A DNA stretch of 64,000 nucleotides from Acetobacterium sp965140355 (lineage in GTDB: Bacteria > Bacillota > Clostridia > Eubacteriales > Eubacteriaceae): contig OZ223193.1 in assembly GCA_965140355.1 (NCBI GenBank), positions 1 through 64,000 on the forward strand. Direction: 5' to 3'. This document shows positions 54,341-63,979 of this stretch, one piece after another. Both the position numbers and the translations under genes were made by a program. The notes beneath the pieces were generated by a model. That model had not been told where the DNA came from. It ran no database searches and saw nothing but the letters and a program-made list of their open reading frames with translations. Each line of letters opens with the position of its first letter. Positions within the stretch are counted from its first letter, which is position 1.

Positions 54341-56185
54341 TTAATTCATATAGTCTTTATAAATATATTTTTCCAGTGCTTCTAAAAGTGGTTTTGAACC
54401 AAACTGTGCCTGGACCAGCTTCTGTGTTTCCCTCACATCGTCTGTAATTATATTATCGACACCCAGGTAGACCATCAAGGAAATCAGCTCTTCCTCGTCT
54501 ACCGTCCAAACATGCAAAGTTTTTTCAGCCTCATGAATTCGAGAAACAAGCTGTTCATTCACAAAAAACGACTCAATACTAAAGCTGTCAACCGGAAGCT
54601 CTTCGATTTCTCCAAGGGCAACGGGAGTAGTATAAACCGTTTCAATTTCTGGATATTTTTCTTCAACTTCGGTTAAGACATCCAAACTTTCAGAAGAAAC
54701 AAGGCAATCCTGTACAAACTGATTGGACTGGATAACAGCAATGGTTTCATCAACCATATTGATTTCGTGTCCCGTTGTTTTAATTTCAATGTTAAGTTTT
54801 ATTTTACCCCGGCAGAGTTTTAAAACCGCATCAAGTGTCGGAATTCTTTCCTGATTAAAATCTGAATTGAAGAATGAACCCACATCCAGATCTTTAATTT
54901 CATCATAATTCGAATCCCATATGGATACATTGACCCCGGCCGTTCGTTTTAAATTGTTGTCATGAGACACTACCAGAACACCATCACTGGTCTGAGCCAC
55001 ATCCAACTCGACATAATCCGCCTGCTTTTCTATCGCTGATTCAAAGGCGGCCAGTGTATTTTCGGGCGCATCCACCGAATCCCCACGGTGGGCTGTAATT
55101 GCCGGTAAAGTGATCGTCTGATTAACAAACAGCTCGTCAAATGAATCATAAATGCTGTGGCTATTGATAATAATAACACTTAAAGAAATAAAAAGGCCAA
55201 CCGGAATAAGCAATTGTATGGGTAATCCAGATGGATAATTTCCCTTGTATGTCAGCTTATTGGACGGACGATCTTGGTAATCGTGGTATTCATAAAAAAA
55301 CACCGAAATAAGATCAAGACAGATTGTCGACGTCAATAATTCCCAGATTGTCGAAAGCGAAGAAACGATAAAAGCAAAGGCGGCCACAAATATTGAAATT
55401 TCCCGATAATTGTCGATAACTGCATTTAAAAGCTGAGCTGAAATAAAATGGGCCAACAAATAGATTAAAAATACTGCCGCTGTAATAATCACCTCCCAGA
55501 TAAGCACCAGAAATACAATGGCTATAGTGTGCCCCTTTACCAGTTCCCAGCTGGAACGAATCGACTCGAGAAACGACTTATCTTCCAGGGTAAAAAAATG
55601 CAGTGCAAAAATCCAAAACACTACCAGAGCGAACAAAGCAAAAACTAAGAGCAGATAAATAATATGTAGGATTGGAACAGACAGAATATACTGCATAATA
55701 TATTCCGGAACTTTAAGTGATGTCATCAGACTCGATTTAAGCGAAAAATTGGTAAAGGGGATGACAATCAGCACGAGGATAATCAAAGGAAAATTTCGTG
55801 GAATAAAAATCCGCAATGTCTTTTTTACACTGACTTTGATTAATGGGAGCAATGTCGCTTTGTTGCGGAAATGACTTTCGTTCAAAATTAGAATAATCGA
55901 TGTTAGTTCAAAAAGGCCATAAAAGGCCAGAAGCAAAAAATAAACTAAAAAGATAAAAATACAAACGGGGTTTGAGATAACCTCCCTGAAATTTTCACCA
56001 ATAATATAGGAATAGCCCAAAAACGAGAAAGATTTTGTCATTAAAAATTGAATTAAAGGCAGATAAATGACTGTTCCTATCAACATATACAAGGCTTCAA
56101 AAATAACCAGTGCCGGGAAATTAAATTTTATCAGTTCAAATTTTTCTTTTCCCTCTTTTAAAAACGCATAAAACTTCTCTTTCAC
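54341..56185 (-). CDS. Membrane-fused glycerophosphodiester phosphodiesterase
   Basis: About 614 residues. The first ~330 form 8-9 membrane helices of the GDPD membrane domain. The C-terminal part is the GDPD catalytic barrel: ITAHRGDSVDAPENTLAAFE, YVELDVAQTSDGVLVVSHD and LNIEIKT carry the catalytic His/Glu/Asp. It hydrolyses glycerophosphodiesters at the membrane. A GTG at 56185 follows GGGAGGG at good spacing and is preferred to the TTG at 56212. About 290 bp with nothing recognisable separate it from the ChW gene. Confidence 0.88.
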   Translation of the reverse strand: MKEKFYAFLKEGKEKFELIKFNFPALVIFEALYMLIGTVIYLPLIQFLMTKSFSFLGYSYIIGENFREVISNPVCIFIFLVYFLLLAFYGLFELTSIILILNESHFRNKATLLPLIKVSVKKTLRIFIPRNFPLIILVLIVIPFTNFSLKSSLMTSLKVPEYIMQYILSVPILHIIYLLLVFALFALVVFWIFALHFFTLEDKSFLESIRSSWELVKGHTIAIVFLVLIWEVIITAAVFLIYLLAHFISAQLLNAVIDNYREISIFVAAFAFIVSSLSTIWELLTSTICLDLISVFFYEYHDYQDRPSNKLTYKGNYPSGLPIQLLIPVGLFISLSVIIINSHSIYDSFDELFVNQTITLPAITAHRGDSVDAPENTLAAFESAIEKQADYVELDVAQTSDGVLVVSHDNNLKRTAGVNVSIWDSNYDEIKDLDVGSFFNSDFNQERIPTLDAVLKLCRGKIKLNIEIKTTGHEINMVDETIAVIQSNQFVQDCLVSSESLDVLTEVEEKYPEIETVYTTPVALGEIEELPVDSFSIESFFVNEQLVSRIHEAEKTLHVWTVDEEELISLMVYLGVDNIITDDVRETQKLVQAQFGSKPLLEALEKYIYKDYMN

Positions 56186-56288
56186 AAGCCCTCCCTTAAC
56201 ATCTCTTTTCAAAAAATCCTACTTAAATAATGTGTACCCGCATTAAAACATTTTCAAACTTTATTTCTTCTAAATTTTTCTATCTTAA

Positions 56289-56318
56289 ATTATATAATGG
56301 ACAGCAACTGACTGTCTA
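56289..56318 (-). promoter_or_regulatory. Promoter of the glycerophosphodiesterase gene
   Basis: Minus strand TAGACA (56318-56313) and TATAAT (56294-56289) with an 18-bp spacer, about 100 bp before the gene. Confidence 0.5.
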
Positions 56319-56390
56319 CTACTTATTATTTACACAATCTGGAATTGTGTGAGATGTTTTTCCATGTTTAATATTATTTACGGGCAAATT

Positions 56391-56555
56391 TTACTGATTA
56401 ATAAACAATACACTGAACTGCTGGGCAGCAAAGACTATTTTTTTAGCACTGCCAGTTATTACCCGAATCTGCTTGGAAATAGGAAGACATTCATCAACTA
56501 TAATTAAGCCATATTGGTTAATCATCATCTTGACACTTTTATCTTTTTCAAACAT
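56391..56555 (-). pseudogene. Fragment of a DEAD/DEAH-type helicase
   Basis: 54-codon frame reading MFEKDKSVKMMINQYGLIIV-DECLPIS then ITGSAKKIVFAAQQ. YGLIIVDEC followed by the altered LP in place of HH is helicase motif II of the superfamily 2 type. Flanking minus-strand sequence to 56760 has further short protein-like frames (EQEIKIVKDYFPEG) broken by stops. No intact helicase remains. The 56319-56808 gap holds nothing else recognisable. Together with the tRNA fragment 1.4 kb away it marks a degraded mobile-element or defence-gene remnant. Confidence 0.6.
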
Positions 56556-56808
56556 TGCTTTTTATTAAAATGATTCCCTCCGGAAAATAATCTTTAACAA
56601 TTTTAATTTCTTGTTCTTTCATTATTTTATCATTAACTTCATTCTGCCATCGTCTGTTTCAATGCTTATTGATTCTAATCACCTGACCTTGAAAATCCAC
56701 TTCAGCTATCCCGATTGATAAGTTAAGTTAAAGAATTGCATCGTTTTTTCGATAATTATGATAAAATTATTTCCAAAGCTTAGATATGATAAAGAAGGAG
56801 AATTCTCA

Positions 56809-57768
56809 ATGAAATCTATCATTTACACAAAATACGGACCACCTGAAGTTCTTCAACTAAATGAAGTTCCGAAACCCATTCCAAAAAACCATGAACTATT
56901 AATAAAAGTTCATGCATCAACAGTTAATCGCACAGACTGTGGATTTTTAAGGGGTACACCTTTTATTACAAGGTTTTTCAGCGGATTATTCAGCCCCAAA
57001 AACAGAACCCTTGGAAACGAGTTTGCTGGAGAAATTGAGGAAATCGGTAAAGATGTAACGTTATTTAAGAAAGGTGAAAAAGTATTTGGCTATAATGACA
57101 TAACATTTGGAGCGCATGCCGAATTTATGATTATGTCCGAGGATCAATCGATTACAACAATGCCTACAAATATAACTTACGAGGAAGCAGCTCCCATAAC
57201 TGAAGGAGCCCACTATGCTCTTTGCGATATTAGAGCTGCAAAAATTAAAAACGGGCAAAGAATCTTAGTAAACGGAGCAACCGGTGCCATCGGTTCTGCT
57301 GCCGTACAAATTCTAAAACACTTTGGTGCGATCATTACTGCCGTCTGTGATACTAAAAATGTAGACCTCGTGAAATCTCTGGGCGCTGACGAAATCATTG
57401 ATTACACCAAACAAGATTTTACAAAGATTAACCAGACCTTTGACATGGTGTTTGATGCCGTAGGTAAAAGTTCATTTAAACAATGTAAACTACTCCTCAA
57501 GAAAGGTGGAATCTATATATCGACGGATCTTGGCTATATGTCTCAAAATCCCTTCTTCGCTCTTATAACCCCACTGTTTGGAAACAAAAAAGTATTGTTT
57601 CCAATTCCAACAATAAGTAAGGATGATGTTATCTTTTTTAAAGAACTTGTCGAAAATGGCCAATACACCCCAGTAATTGATCGTCAATACTCTTTTTCGC
57701 AGATTATTGACGCTTATAGATATGTCGAAACAGGTCAAAAAACCGGAAATGTGATTATAACTTTTTAA
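56809..57768 (+). CDS. Zinc-free MDR-family NAD(P)-dependent oxidoreductase
   Basis: 319 residues. The GroES-like half begins MKSIIYTKYGPPEVLQLNEV, and the Rossmann motif is LVNGATGAIGSAAVQI. No structural or catalytic zinc ligands are present, so it belongs to the quinone-oxidoreductase type. The ATG at 56809 follows AAGGAG; the frame extends to 56758 without a site. The substrate is unknown. It lies between the helicase fragment and the tRNA fragment. Confidence 0.87.
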   Translation: MKSIIYTKYGPPEVLQLNEVPKPIPKNHELLIKVHASTVNRTDCGFLRGTPFITRFFSGLFSPKNRTLGNEFAGEIEEIGKDVTLFKKGEKVFGYNDITFGAHAEFMIMSEDQSITTMPTNITYEEAAPITEGAHYALCDIRAAKIKNGQRILVNGATGAIGSAAVQILKHFGAIITAVCDTKNVDLVKSLGADEIIDYTKQDFTKINQTFDMVFDAVGKSSFKQCKLLLKKGGIYISTDLGYMSQNPFFALITPLFGNKKVLFPIPTISKDDVIFFKELVENGQYTPVIDRQYSFSQIIDAYRYVETGQKTGNVIITF

Positions 57769-57899
57769 TTATCTGTCCACTAGTGATCTAAATCAGTTTA
57801 TTATTCAAATTACCATTCAAATTGCATACTTACAAGTTGGAAACTAAAATAAAAAAACAGCTATTTAAAGCCATTCTTCAATGAATAATTATTTTTTAC

Positions 57900-57946
57900 T
57901 GGAGCTAGCGGGGGGAATCGAACCCCCGACCTACTGATTACGAATC
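57900..57946 (-). tRNA. 3' half of a tRNA-Thr(CGT), attachment-site-like fragment
   Basis: The minus strand reads GATTCGTAATCAGTAGGTC, then the T arm GGGGG-TTCGATT-CCCCC and CGCTAGCTCCA at 57900. This is the anticodon loop (CGT, threonine), variable region, T arm, 3' acceptor strand and encoded CCA. The D arm and 5' acceptor strand are absent; the bases before GATTCG do not resemble a tRNA. It is what an element integrated at a tRNA 3' end leaves at its distal junction. From its orientation the element would lie to the right, with the intact tRNA beyond the window. Confidence 0.75.
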
Positions 57947-58263
57947 CGATCAACTCCATATAAAAAGATACACCATCGTCCAAAGGAACCAAGGCAAGAG
58001 TAGCGGTCTCGGAAAATGAATCGACCATATCTGTTTTTTTCAGCCTATTAATATTACATAATTTAAAATCAATTGTTTTGATTCATTATTGATATAGCAG
58101 ACATATCTCAGAATTTTAACACTTCATTGTTTATCTTCAGAATTTCTAAAGAGCTTGGATACGTACACTGCCAAAAGTCAACTCCAGCAATGAATCGCCT
58201 CTCAGTCCTCTTAAATAATAGGCTTAGTTTGGCCAATTAAGCTTAAAAAGTGAGTATTTAAGT
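57947..58263. other. Non-coding stretch beside the tRNA fragment
   Basis: 317 bp. A short minus-strand frame at 58108-58233 (KRTERRFIAGVDFWQ) looks protein-like but is unrecognised; it may be a residue of a lost gene. No integrase or direct repeat is visible. Confidence 0.3.
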
Positions 58264-59133
58264 CTATAGACCTAAATATTTTATAAACTCTAAACATACC
58301 GGTGATAAACCTTCGTTTATTCTTGAGATAACGCACCATTCCCATAAGAACTTCTCTTCAAAAGGCAAAACAACAACGTCATCATAAGTTATGTCTTTTG
58401 CGGCTGAAACGACTGAAATGGCAATTCCTCGATTAAAATGAGCCAATTTATGAGCAAAACTGATTTCGGTCGATTCGAATAAAATGGTTGGTTCAAAACC
58501 CAATACTTTACAATAGTCAACAAATTTTTGATAGACTTTAAATTTTTTTGATTCAATAATAATATTTTCTTTTTTTAAATCTAAAAAAGATATTTTTTCC
58601 TTTTTAGACAGCGGATTTGATTTATTAACAATCAAACAATGCTCTTCGGTACTAAAAGGAATAACATGAAATTTGGATCGATCTACTGGTTCCACTGCTA
58701 AACCAATATCAGCTTGTTCATTCACGACTAATTCTTCGACATCATCATCGGTAAATTCCGATATTTGAACAGCGATATTGGGATGCGTTTCGTTGAATTT
58801 GAAGAAATAATCAAGCGAACAGCTGCTAATAATTCCCAATGCTGAAGCAATCTTCAATACCCCGTGTTGATTGTCCAGCTCACCTAGAAAAATGTTTTTT
58901 AAATTCTCCATTCGTTCAATTAATTGAACTGCTTCAGCTTCAAACTTTTTTCCATAATAGGTAAGATGGATTCCCGTTGAGGTCCGAACAAATAAACTGA
59001 CACCAACTTCGTCTTCGAGATTTTTGATCAACTTACTCAAACCCTGCGGTGAAATAAATAGCTTTTGAGCTGCTTTTGAAATACTACCTTCTTGACAGAC
59101 CATCATAAAGCTTTGTAGATCTTTCGTATTCAA
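58264..59133 (-). CDS. LysR-family transcriptional regulator of nitrilase locus 2
   Basis: 289 residues. The HTH is SFMMVCQEGSISKAAQKLFISPQGLSKLIKNLE, with the sensor domain after it. The start is TTG at 59133 behind TAGGAGA. It is clearly paralogous to the LysR at 13530-14441. It lies 158 bp downstream of two nitrilase genes on the same strand, suggesting a duplicated nitrilase-LysR module. Confidence 0.88.
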   Translation of the reverse strand: MNTKDLQSFMMVCQEGSISKAAQKLFISPQGLSKLIKNLEDEVGVSLFVRTSTGIHLTYYGKKFEAEAVQLIERMENLKNIFLGELDNQHGVLKIASALGIISSCSLDYFFKFNETHPNIAVQISEFTDDDVEELVVNEQADIGLAVEPVDRSKFHVIPFSTEEHCLIVNKSNPLSKKEKISFLDLKKENIIIESKKFKVYQKFVDYCKVLGFEPTILFESTEISFAHKLAHFNRGIAISVVSAAKDITYDDVVVLPFEEKFLWEWCVISRINEGLSPVCLEFIKYLGL

Positions 59134-59290
59134 CGTATTTCTCCTATCTATCGATATTTAAATAATTTTGAAGAACTAACGAAAAATAGACGAAGTATAA
59201 TCTTAAACCACAGACATACCTCGCTATTCTTCATTTGTTTAACTTATTTTATCTTATAAATATTAAGCTGACAAATCATATTAATATTTC

Positions 59291-60310
59291 CTATCCTTGA
59301 ATTTCATCATATGTTAAAGAATTTTTTTGCTTTTCACCAATAAACTCAACTGCTTTTTCCGGTATTCTTTTTAACACGAAATGCATGCAGCCAGCTCTTG
59401 CATAATGTCCAGCAGGATCAATGAGCATTTTTCCTGGAATTGCATCATTTAAGTCAATATCTCCATAAGCAATTCCTTCTTCTAATGGTGGGATTATTTC
59501 ACTGATAATCTGTCCAATGGGATTAAGGATGTAGGAAGCACCCCCACCTGTTCCACCTGTTCCCGCTGCTGATGTCGGTAGTTTGTTAATTAGTGTTTCG
59601 TCACCTTTACAGAGTATGTCAACGGTATCTTGATCCATTACCTGCGTACAGAACAAAACAAATGCCTGATTGCTAATGCCCAAATATTTTGTTGATGCCA
59701 GATTAGCTGCTAATCCTAAAGGACCTTTCAATTCTTTGGGTAAAGGTGGCCAAGCAGCGACATGAACCTGTTGCCCTTGAGCACCAAGAATTGCCGAGTT
59801 TATCGGCACTGTATGCTCTGAGCACATCAACCCCGAAACTTTGCCTATGGCAGTATCATAAACATCCATCATACTGCCATCACCGTCACCCCATACCGTT
59901 CTTTCTGGACATGTTGGTTTTATTTTTCGATGTTTTCCGATATAATTGCCCATTTGATCGAACCAAAACTGGGTTAAATACAATGAGTTACCTTCTCGTT
60001 CAGTACCAGAAATACATACGGTAATATTATTATCTTTGGCACATTTGCTCAAGGTTCTAAAGGCTTCATCACCAACAACGATAGCGTTTTCATATAATTT
60101 ATTGTAAAATGGTATTCCCGACAGCGGATCATTTTGCCATATCCACCAGGGATATCCTGGTAAAAATGCTTCTGGAAAGCCAACCAGCTTTGCATCATTT
60201 TCTGCTGCTTCTTTGATCAACCGACACGCTTTTTCAACACTTGCCTTCAGATCAAGAAAAACTGGTCCTGCCTGAACGGCTGCAACACGATATTTTGTTA
60301 ATTGTTTCAT
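59291..60310 (-). CDS. Nitrilase, copy 2
   Basis: 339 residues. Triad Glu47 (FPEAFLPGYPWWIW), Lys129 (KHRKIKPT) and Cys163 (LMCSEH). Ser follows the catalytic Cys, where most nitrilases have Trp. The ATG at 60310 has better spacing from GAGGG than that at 60316. It follows nitrilase copy 3 by 14 bp, so both are co-transcribed. It makes carboxylate and ammonia from an unknown nitrile. Confidence 0.88.
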   Translation of the reverse strand: MKQLTKYRVAAVQAGPVFLDLKASVEKACRLIKEAAENDAKLVGFPEAFLPGYPWWIWQNDPLSGIPFYNKLYENAIVVGDEAFRTLSKCAKDNNITVCISGTEREGNSLYLTQFWFDQMGNYIGKHRKIKPTCPERTVWGDGDGSMMDVYDTAIGKVSGLMCSEHTVPINSAILGAQGQQVHVAAWPPLPKELKGPLGLAANLASTKYLGISNQAFVLFCTQVMDQDTVDILCKGDETLINKLPTSAAGTGGTGGGASYILNPIGQIISEIIPPLEEGIAYGDIDLNDAIPGKMLIDPAGHYARAGCMHFVLKRIPEKAVEFIGEKQKNSLTYDEIQG

Positions 60311-60324
60311 CTTCATAACCCTCT

Positions 60325-61341
60325 TTAATCTTCCTGCAATGTTTCGAATGCCATTGAATTATCGACTTGTTCGCCTTCAATATGAACAGCCTTTTCAACA
60401 TTTCGATTGAAAACCATATGTAAACAGCCTGGTTTCGTATAGTGACCAACTGTATCAATTAACATTTTTTGTCCAATCCCCTGGCTTAAGTCCAAATCTG
60501 CAATAACGACGCCTTCTTCAGTCTCAGGTATTACATTACTGATCAACTCTCCAGTTGTATCAAAGATCTTCGAATTCCCTCCACCGAGACCATTATTTAA
60601 AGCTGTTGGGAGTTTTTCAAGATACTCGGGGTGATCTTTACAACAAAAATCTACTGCATCCTGATTAAAAACCTGTGTGCAGAATAGTGAGAACGCCACA
60701 TTCGCTAAACACAGATGTCTAGTTGCTGTTTCATTAGGCATTAAAGACATAATATTTTCAAGTTTTTCTGGCAATGGTGGCCATGAAGCAACATGAATTT
60801 GTTCGCCTTGCGCACCTAATGCCATTAAGTTCGCCGGAATTAAATGCTCAAAACACATTAACCCGCCGAGCTTGCCAATTGGAGTATCAAATACTTCCAT
60901 CGTACTGCCATCACCATCCGCCCAAATCGTTCGTTCTGCACTAGATGGTTTCATTTTTCGATGTTTTCCCATCAAATTACCATCATTATCAAACCAGAAT
61001 TGCGTCAAGTAAAGCGTTGACCCTTCAATTTCTGTTCCCGATATACAAACATAAATATTATTTTTCTTTGCACACGCACTTATCTTTTTAAGAGCTGGTC
61101 CTGGCACTGTAATCGCATTCCTGAATAGTTTTTCCGTCAAACCCATTCCAGCTAAGGGACTGTCCAACCATATCCACCAAGGATAACCCGGTAGAAAAGC
61201 TTCTGGAAAGCCAACTAATTGAGCCCCTTTTTCGGCTGCATCTTCTATTAAACCACATGCCTTTTCTACAGATGCATTTAAATCCATATACACTGGACCT
61301 GCCTGTACTGCTGCTACTCTTACTTTTGGATAATTATTCAT
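60325..61341 (-). CDS. Nitrilase, copy 3
   Basis: 338 residues. Triad Glu47, Lys129 (KHRKMKPS) and Cys163 (LMCFEHL), with Phe after the Cys. It is similar in sequence to copy 2 and, more distantly, copy 1. The ATG at 61341 follows AAGGAGAGG; the longer frame to 61449 overlaps the transporter gene and has no site. It lies between an AceTr-family transporter gene and nitrilase copy 2. Confidence 0.88.
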   Translation of the reverse strand: MNNYPKVRVAAVQAGPVYMDLNASVEKACGLIEDAAEKGAQLVGFPEAFLPGYPWWIWLDSPLAGMGLTEKLFRNAITVPGPALKKISACAKKNNIYVCISGTEIEGSTLYLTQFWFDNDGNLMGKHRKMKPSSAERTIWADGDGSTMEVFDTPIGKLGGLMCFEHLIPANLMALGAQGEQIHVASWPPLPEKLENIMSLMPNETATRHLCLANVAFSLFCTQVFNQDAVDFCCKDHPEYLEKLPTALNNGLGGGNSKIFDTTGELISNVIPETEEGVVIADLDLSQGIGQKMLIDTVGHYTKPGCLHMVFNRNVEKAVHIEGEQVDNSMAFETLQED

Positions 61342-61358
61342 TTCAAACCTCTCCTTAT

Positions 61359-61949
61359 TTAATACGGTAGAATTTTTTTTCCAAATACATTCTCCATTAA
61401 CATGGCACAGCCTGAATAAATCAACCAGCCACCGAATGTTGTCAGGCAAATAGCCGCTACAAGCCCGAGGTTAGCAAATCCTAAATTTGTAACTGCCAGA
61501 CTCAAAAAACCGGTTGCTACGACAGCTACGAAAAAAGCAAAAATTTTATCACCAGCTTTGATTAAAATAGCTAATACACACAATAAAACTAGAAATGCCG
61601 CTACATAGGCGCCCCCATCAATCATGGCCATACCGGCCCCCAAAGCTTCTGGCATTGGAACTCCTGCTGTTGTAAAAGCCAATACGATAATCGCTTTAAA
61701 TCCATTCTGACATAGTGTCATACCCGTCAATACAGCATTTACTGTTCCTCCGACAATATCTCCATTTTTGAAACAGATAACGATTGCAATTAGCATAATC
61801 GGAAAGGCAACACCAATCCATGGCAGTGCACCAATAACAGCAACAGGCGATGCAACACCAAATAATACACTCCATAAGCTAAAAATCATCACCCCGGTTG
61901 CCAGATTAGCCAATGGCGCTGTATTTGCCCACATTTTATTTTCTTCCAT
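61359..61949 (-). CDS. AceTr (GPR1/FUN34/YaaH) family transporter
   Basis: 196 residues with six membrane helices. The N-terminal signature NTAPLANLATGVMIF matches the NPAPLGL motif of acetate/succinate channels. It precedes the nitrilases in the operon, 17 bp ahead. It may release or import a short carboxylate, perhaps the nitrilase product; some family members are also thought to pass ammonium. Confidence 0.85.
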   Translation of the reverse strand: MEENKMWANTAPLANLATGVMIFSLWSVLFGVASPVAVIGALPWIGVAFPIMLIAIVICFKNGDIVGGTVNAVLTGMTLCQNGFKAIIVLAFTTAGVPMPEALGAGMAMIDGGAYVAAFLVLLCVLAILIKAGDKIFAFFVAVVATGFLSLAVTNLGFANLGLVAAICLTTFGGWLIYSGCAMLMENVFGKKILPY

Positions 61950-62124
61950 TTTATTTCTCCTTTTAGATATTCAATTTGACACGGTTTAACATGATTTACT
62001 TGACAAATTATGTTTCTGATAATGAAATCTAATAATCCCTCCATTTCCTAGAATAAATATAAATTCATTGTAAATTTCATTAAATTTTACAAATTTTTTA
62101 GCAATTCATGTTTTACCGCGATGG

Positions 62125-63048
62125 TTATTTACTTTTTTTATAATAATTCTGTTTCATTTTCACCAATGTATAAACCGTTTCATTCATGGGTGTATCACAA
62201 CCTTCTTCTTTTGCTAATTTAACGATCTGTCCATTGATCGAATCGATTTCAGTTTCCCGTTTAGCAAGAACATCCTGCAGCATCGAAGGTTTATGATCAT
62301 AATGATTTGTAAAAGCATTATCGAGCATTTCTTTTACTTTTGCAAAGTCTGCCTCAATCGCTTTTAGTTTCGCGATCTTAATCCCTTCTCTGGCAATATC
62401 ATAAGCTAGCTTTCTGCCCCCATATTCTGCAACCTCTCCAACACTCAGTTCAGAGGCCGCACAAAGTCCATTTACAGCTGCATTAAAACACACCTTTTCC
62501 CAAATATACTCAAATACGTCATGTGTCACCTTACAATTCAACCCGGCTTTTGTAATTTCATCTGCAATTGCAAGAGAATTTTCGGATATAACACCATTCG
62601 CATCAATTATGCCAGTATAACTTGTTCCATGCGAAGCTACATTGGCCGGACCTAGCAAATCGGCTGGAAAACCTGTCATCCCGAGAACGATTTGTTTCTC
62701 ATCAACAAAACCTTCAACCAGCTCTTTATTGCCTAAACCATTTTGAATCGTCAAAACGGTTACCTTATCATTTAAAAGATGTTTGATTGATGCTAAGGCC
62801 ATCTTTGAATGAATTGTTTTGGTAAAAAGAATAATCAAGTCAAAATTTTCATTTGTCTCATTAGCCTTACAAGCGCGAGCTGATATTTTTCTTTTTCCCT
62901 TATCCGTTTCAAGTGTCACACCATCTTCATTGATTGTTTGAATTGTTTTTTCTGATACATCAATAAATAAAACATCATTGCCTATTTCAGCTAATGCTGC
63001 TCCATAAAGGCATCCCATAGCACCTGCTCCCAATACCGCAATTTTCAC
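62125..63048 (-). CDS. PanE-type 2-ketopantoate reductase family protein
   Basis: 307 residues. Rossmann motif IAVLGAGAMGCLYGAALAE, then TIQNGLGNKE and the catalytic Lys region YIWEKVCFNAAVNGLCA. GTG start at 63048 after AAAGGAGA. It reduces a 2-keto acid, but other panE-like proteins act on other substrates; no pan genes are near. In this operon it could act on a product of nitrile metabolism. Confidence 0.85.
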   Translation of the reverse strand: MKIAVLGAGAMGCLYGAALAEIGNDVLFIDVSEKTIQTINEDGVTLETDKGKRKISARACKANETNENFDLIILFTKTIHSKMALASIKHLLNDKVTVLTIQNGLGNKELVEGFVDEKQIVLGMTGFPADLLGPANVASHGTSYTGIIDANGVISENSLAIADEITKAGLNCKVTHDVFEYIWEKVCFNAAVNGLCAASELSVGEVAEYGGRKLAYDIAREGIKIAKLKAIEADFAKVKEMLDNAFTNHYDHKPSMLQDVLAKRETEIDSINGQIVKLAKEEGCDTPMNETVYTLVKMKQNYYKKSK

Positions 63049-63085
63049 AACTTTCTCCTTTCTTGCTCACTATTTCTAGCCTTCC

Positions 63086-63979
63086 TTACAATACTGCAGT
63101 TAAAATTGAAAAGTATTTGTTTTCCGGTTTATCTGTACGGCTTGTCATCACTACCGGAACGGTCGTACCCACTAAAACCCCGGCGGATTGAATATCAGCA
63201 AAATGAACTAATGCTTTTGTCAACACATTTCCGGTACACAAATCCGGTACCATTAAAATATCAGCTTGTCCGGCAACCGGACTTTTGATCCCTTTATGTT
63301 GACATGCTTCAAGTGATAATGCATTGTCTAAAGCCAGTGGGCCATCAATAATACAATCTTTTATTTGACCTCGTTGACACGCTTTACTTAACATTGCCGC
63401 GTCAATCGTTGAAAGAATATTGGGATTCACAACTTCAACCGGGGTAATCACAGCAACGTTAGGTTTGGATATTTCTAAACGCTTAGCAAGAATCACCGCA
63501 TTCTTGATGATTTTTACTTTTTCTGAATAAGTTGGCGCGATATTGACGGCACAGTCGGTAACGATCATCAGTCGGCCTTCTGTTTCAAACACCGTTGCTT
63601 GACTTAGTAAATCACCCTCTCTCACAAATCCATATTTTTCTTTATTAAGAATCGCCCGCATAAAACTAGCTGTTTGCATCAGTCCCTTCATGGGTACATC
63701 CGCCTCTTTATTCTTTACCATGGTGCAGGCAATATTAGCTGCTTCGGATTCTTCATGGCATTCAACGAAAGTATACGCGTCTTCTGGTTCATCCATTTTT
63801 CTTAAAAGCTCTTTAACCTGATCTGTTTTGCCAATTAAAATAACCTCTGCAATTTGTTTTCTTTTGGCATAGACAACTGCAGTCAAGGCATCTTCATCAT
63901 GGGCACCGGCGAGGACGATTCTTTTTTTTACGCCTCGCTCCTGAACAGCTTTTTCCATTTCTTTAAAATTACGAAACAT
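63086..63979 (-). CDS. Phosphate acetyl/butyryltransferase family protein
   Basis: 297 residues of the PTA/PTB fold. RIVLAGAHDEDALTAVVYAK, EADVPMKGLMQTASFMRAIL, GRLMIVTDCAVNIAPT and a C-terminal GVLVGTTVPVVMTSRTD are in the family order. It exchanges an acyl group between CoA and phosphate, so it could feed ATP formation with a kinase that is not in this window. TAGGAGCT precedes the ATG. It is the first gene of the nitrilase operon seen here. Confidence 0.85.
   Translation of the reverse strand: MFRNFKEMEKAVQERGVKKRIVLAGAHDEDALTAVVYAKRKQIAEVILIGKTDQVKELLRKMDEPEDAYTFVECHEESEAANIACTMVKNKEADVPMKGLMQTASFMRAILNKEKYGFVREGDLLSQATVFETEGRLMIVTDCAVNIAPTYSEKVKIIKNAVILAKRLEISKPNVAVITPVEVVNPNILSTIDAAMLSKACQRGQIKDCIIDGPLALDNALSLEACQHKGIKSPVAGQADILMVPDLCTGNVLTKALVHFADIQSAGVLVGTTVPVVMTSRTDKPENKYFSILTAVL

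Noticed and set aside
57900..57975. Complete tRNA-Thr gene
   Set aside because: The D arm and 5' acceptor strand cannot be found, so only a 3' fragment is called.
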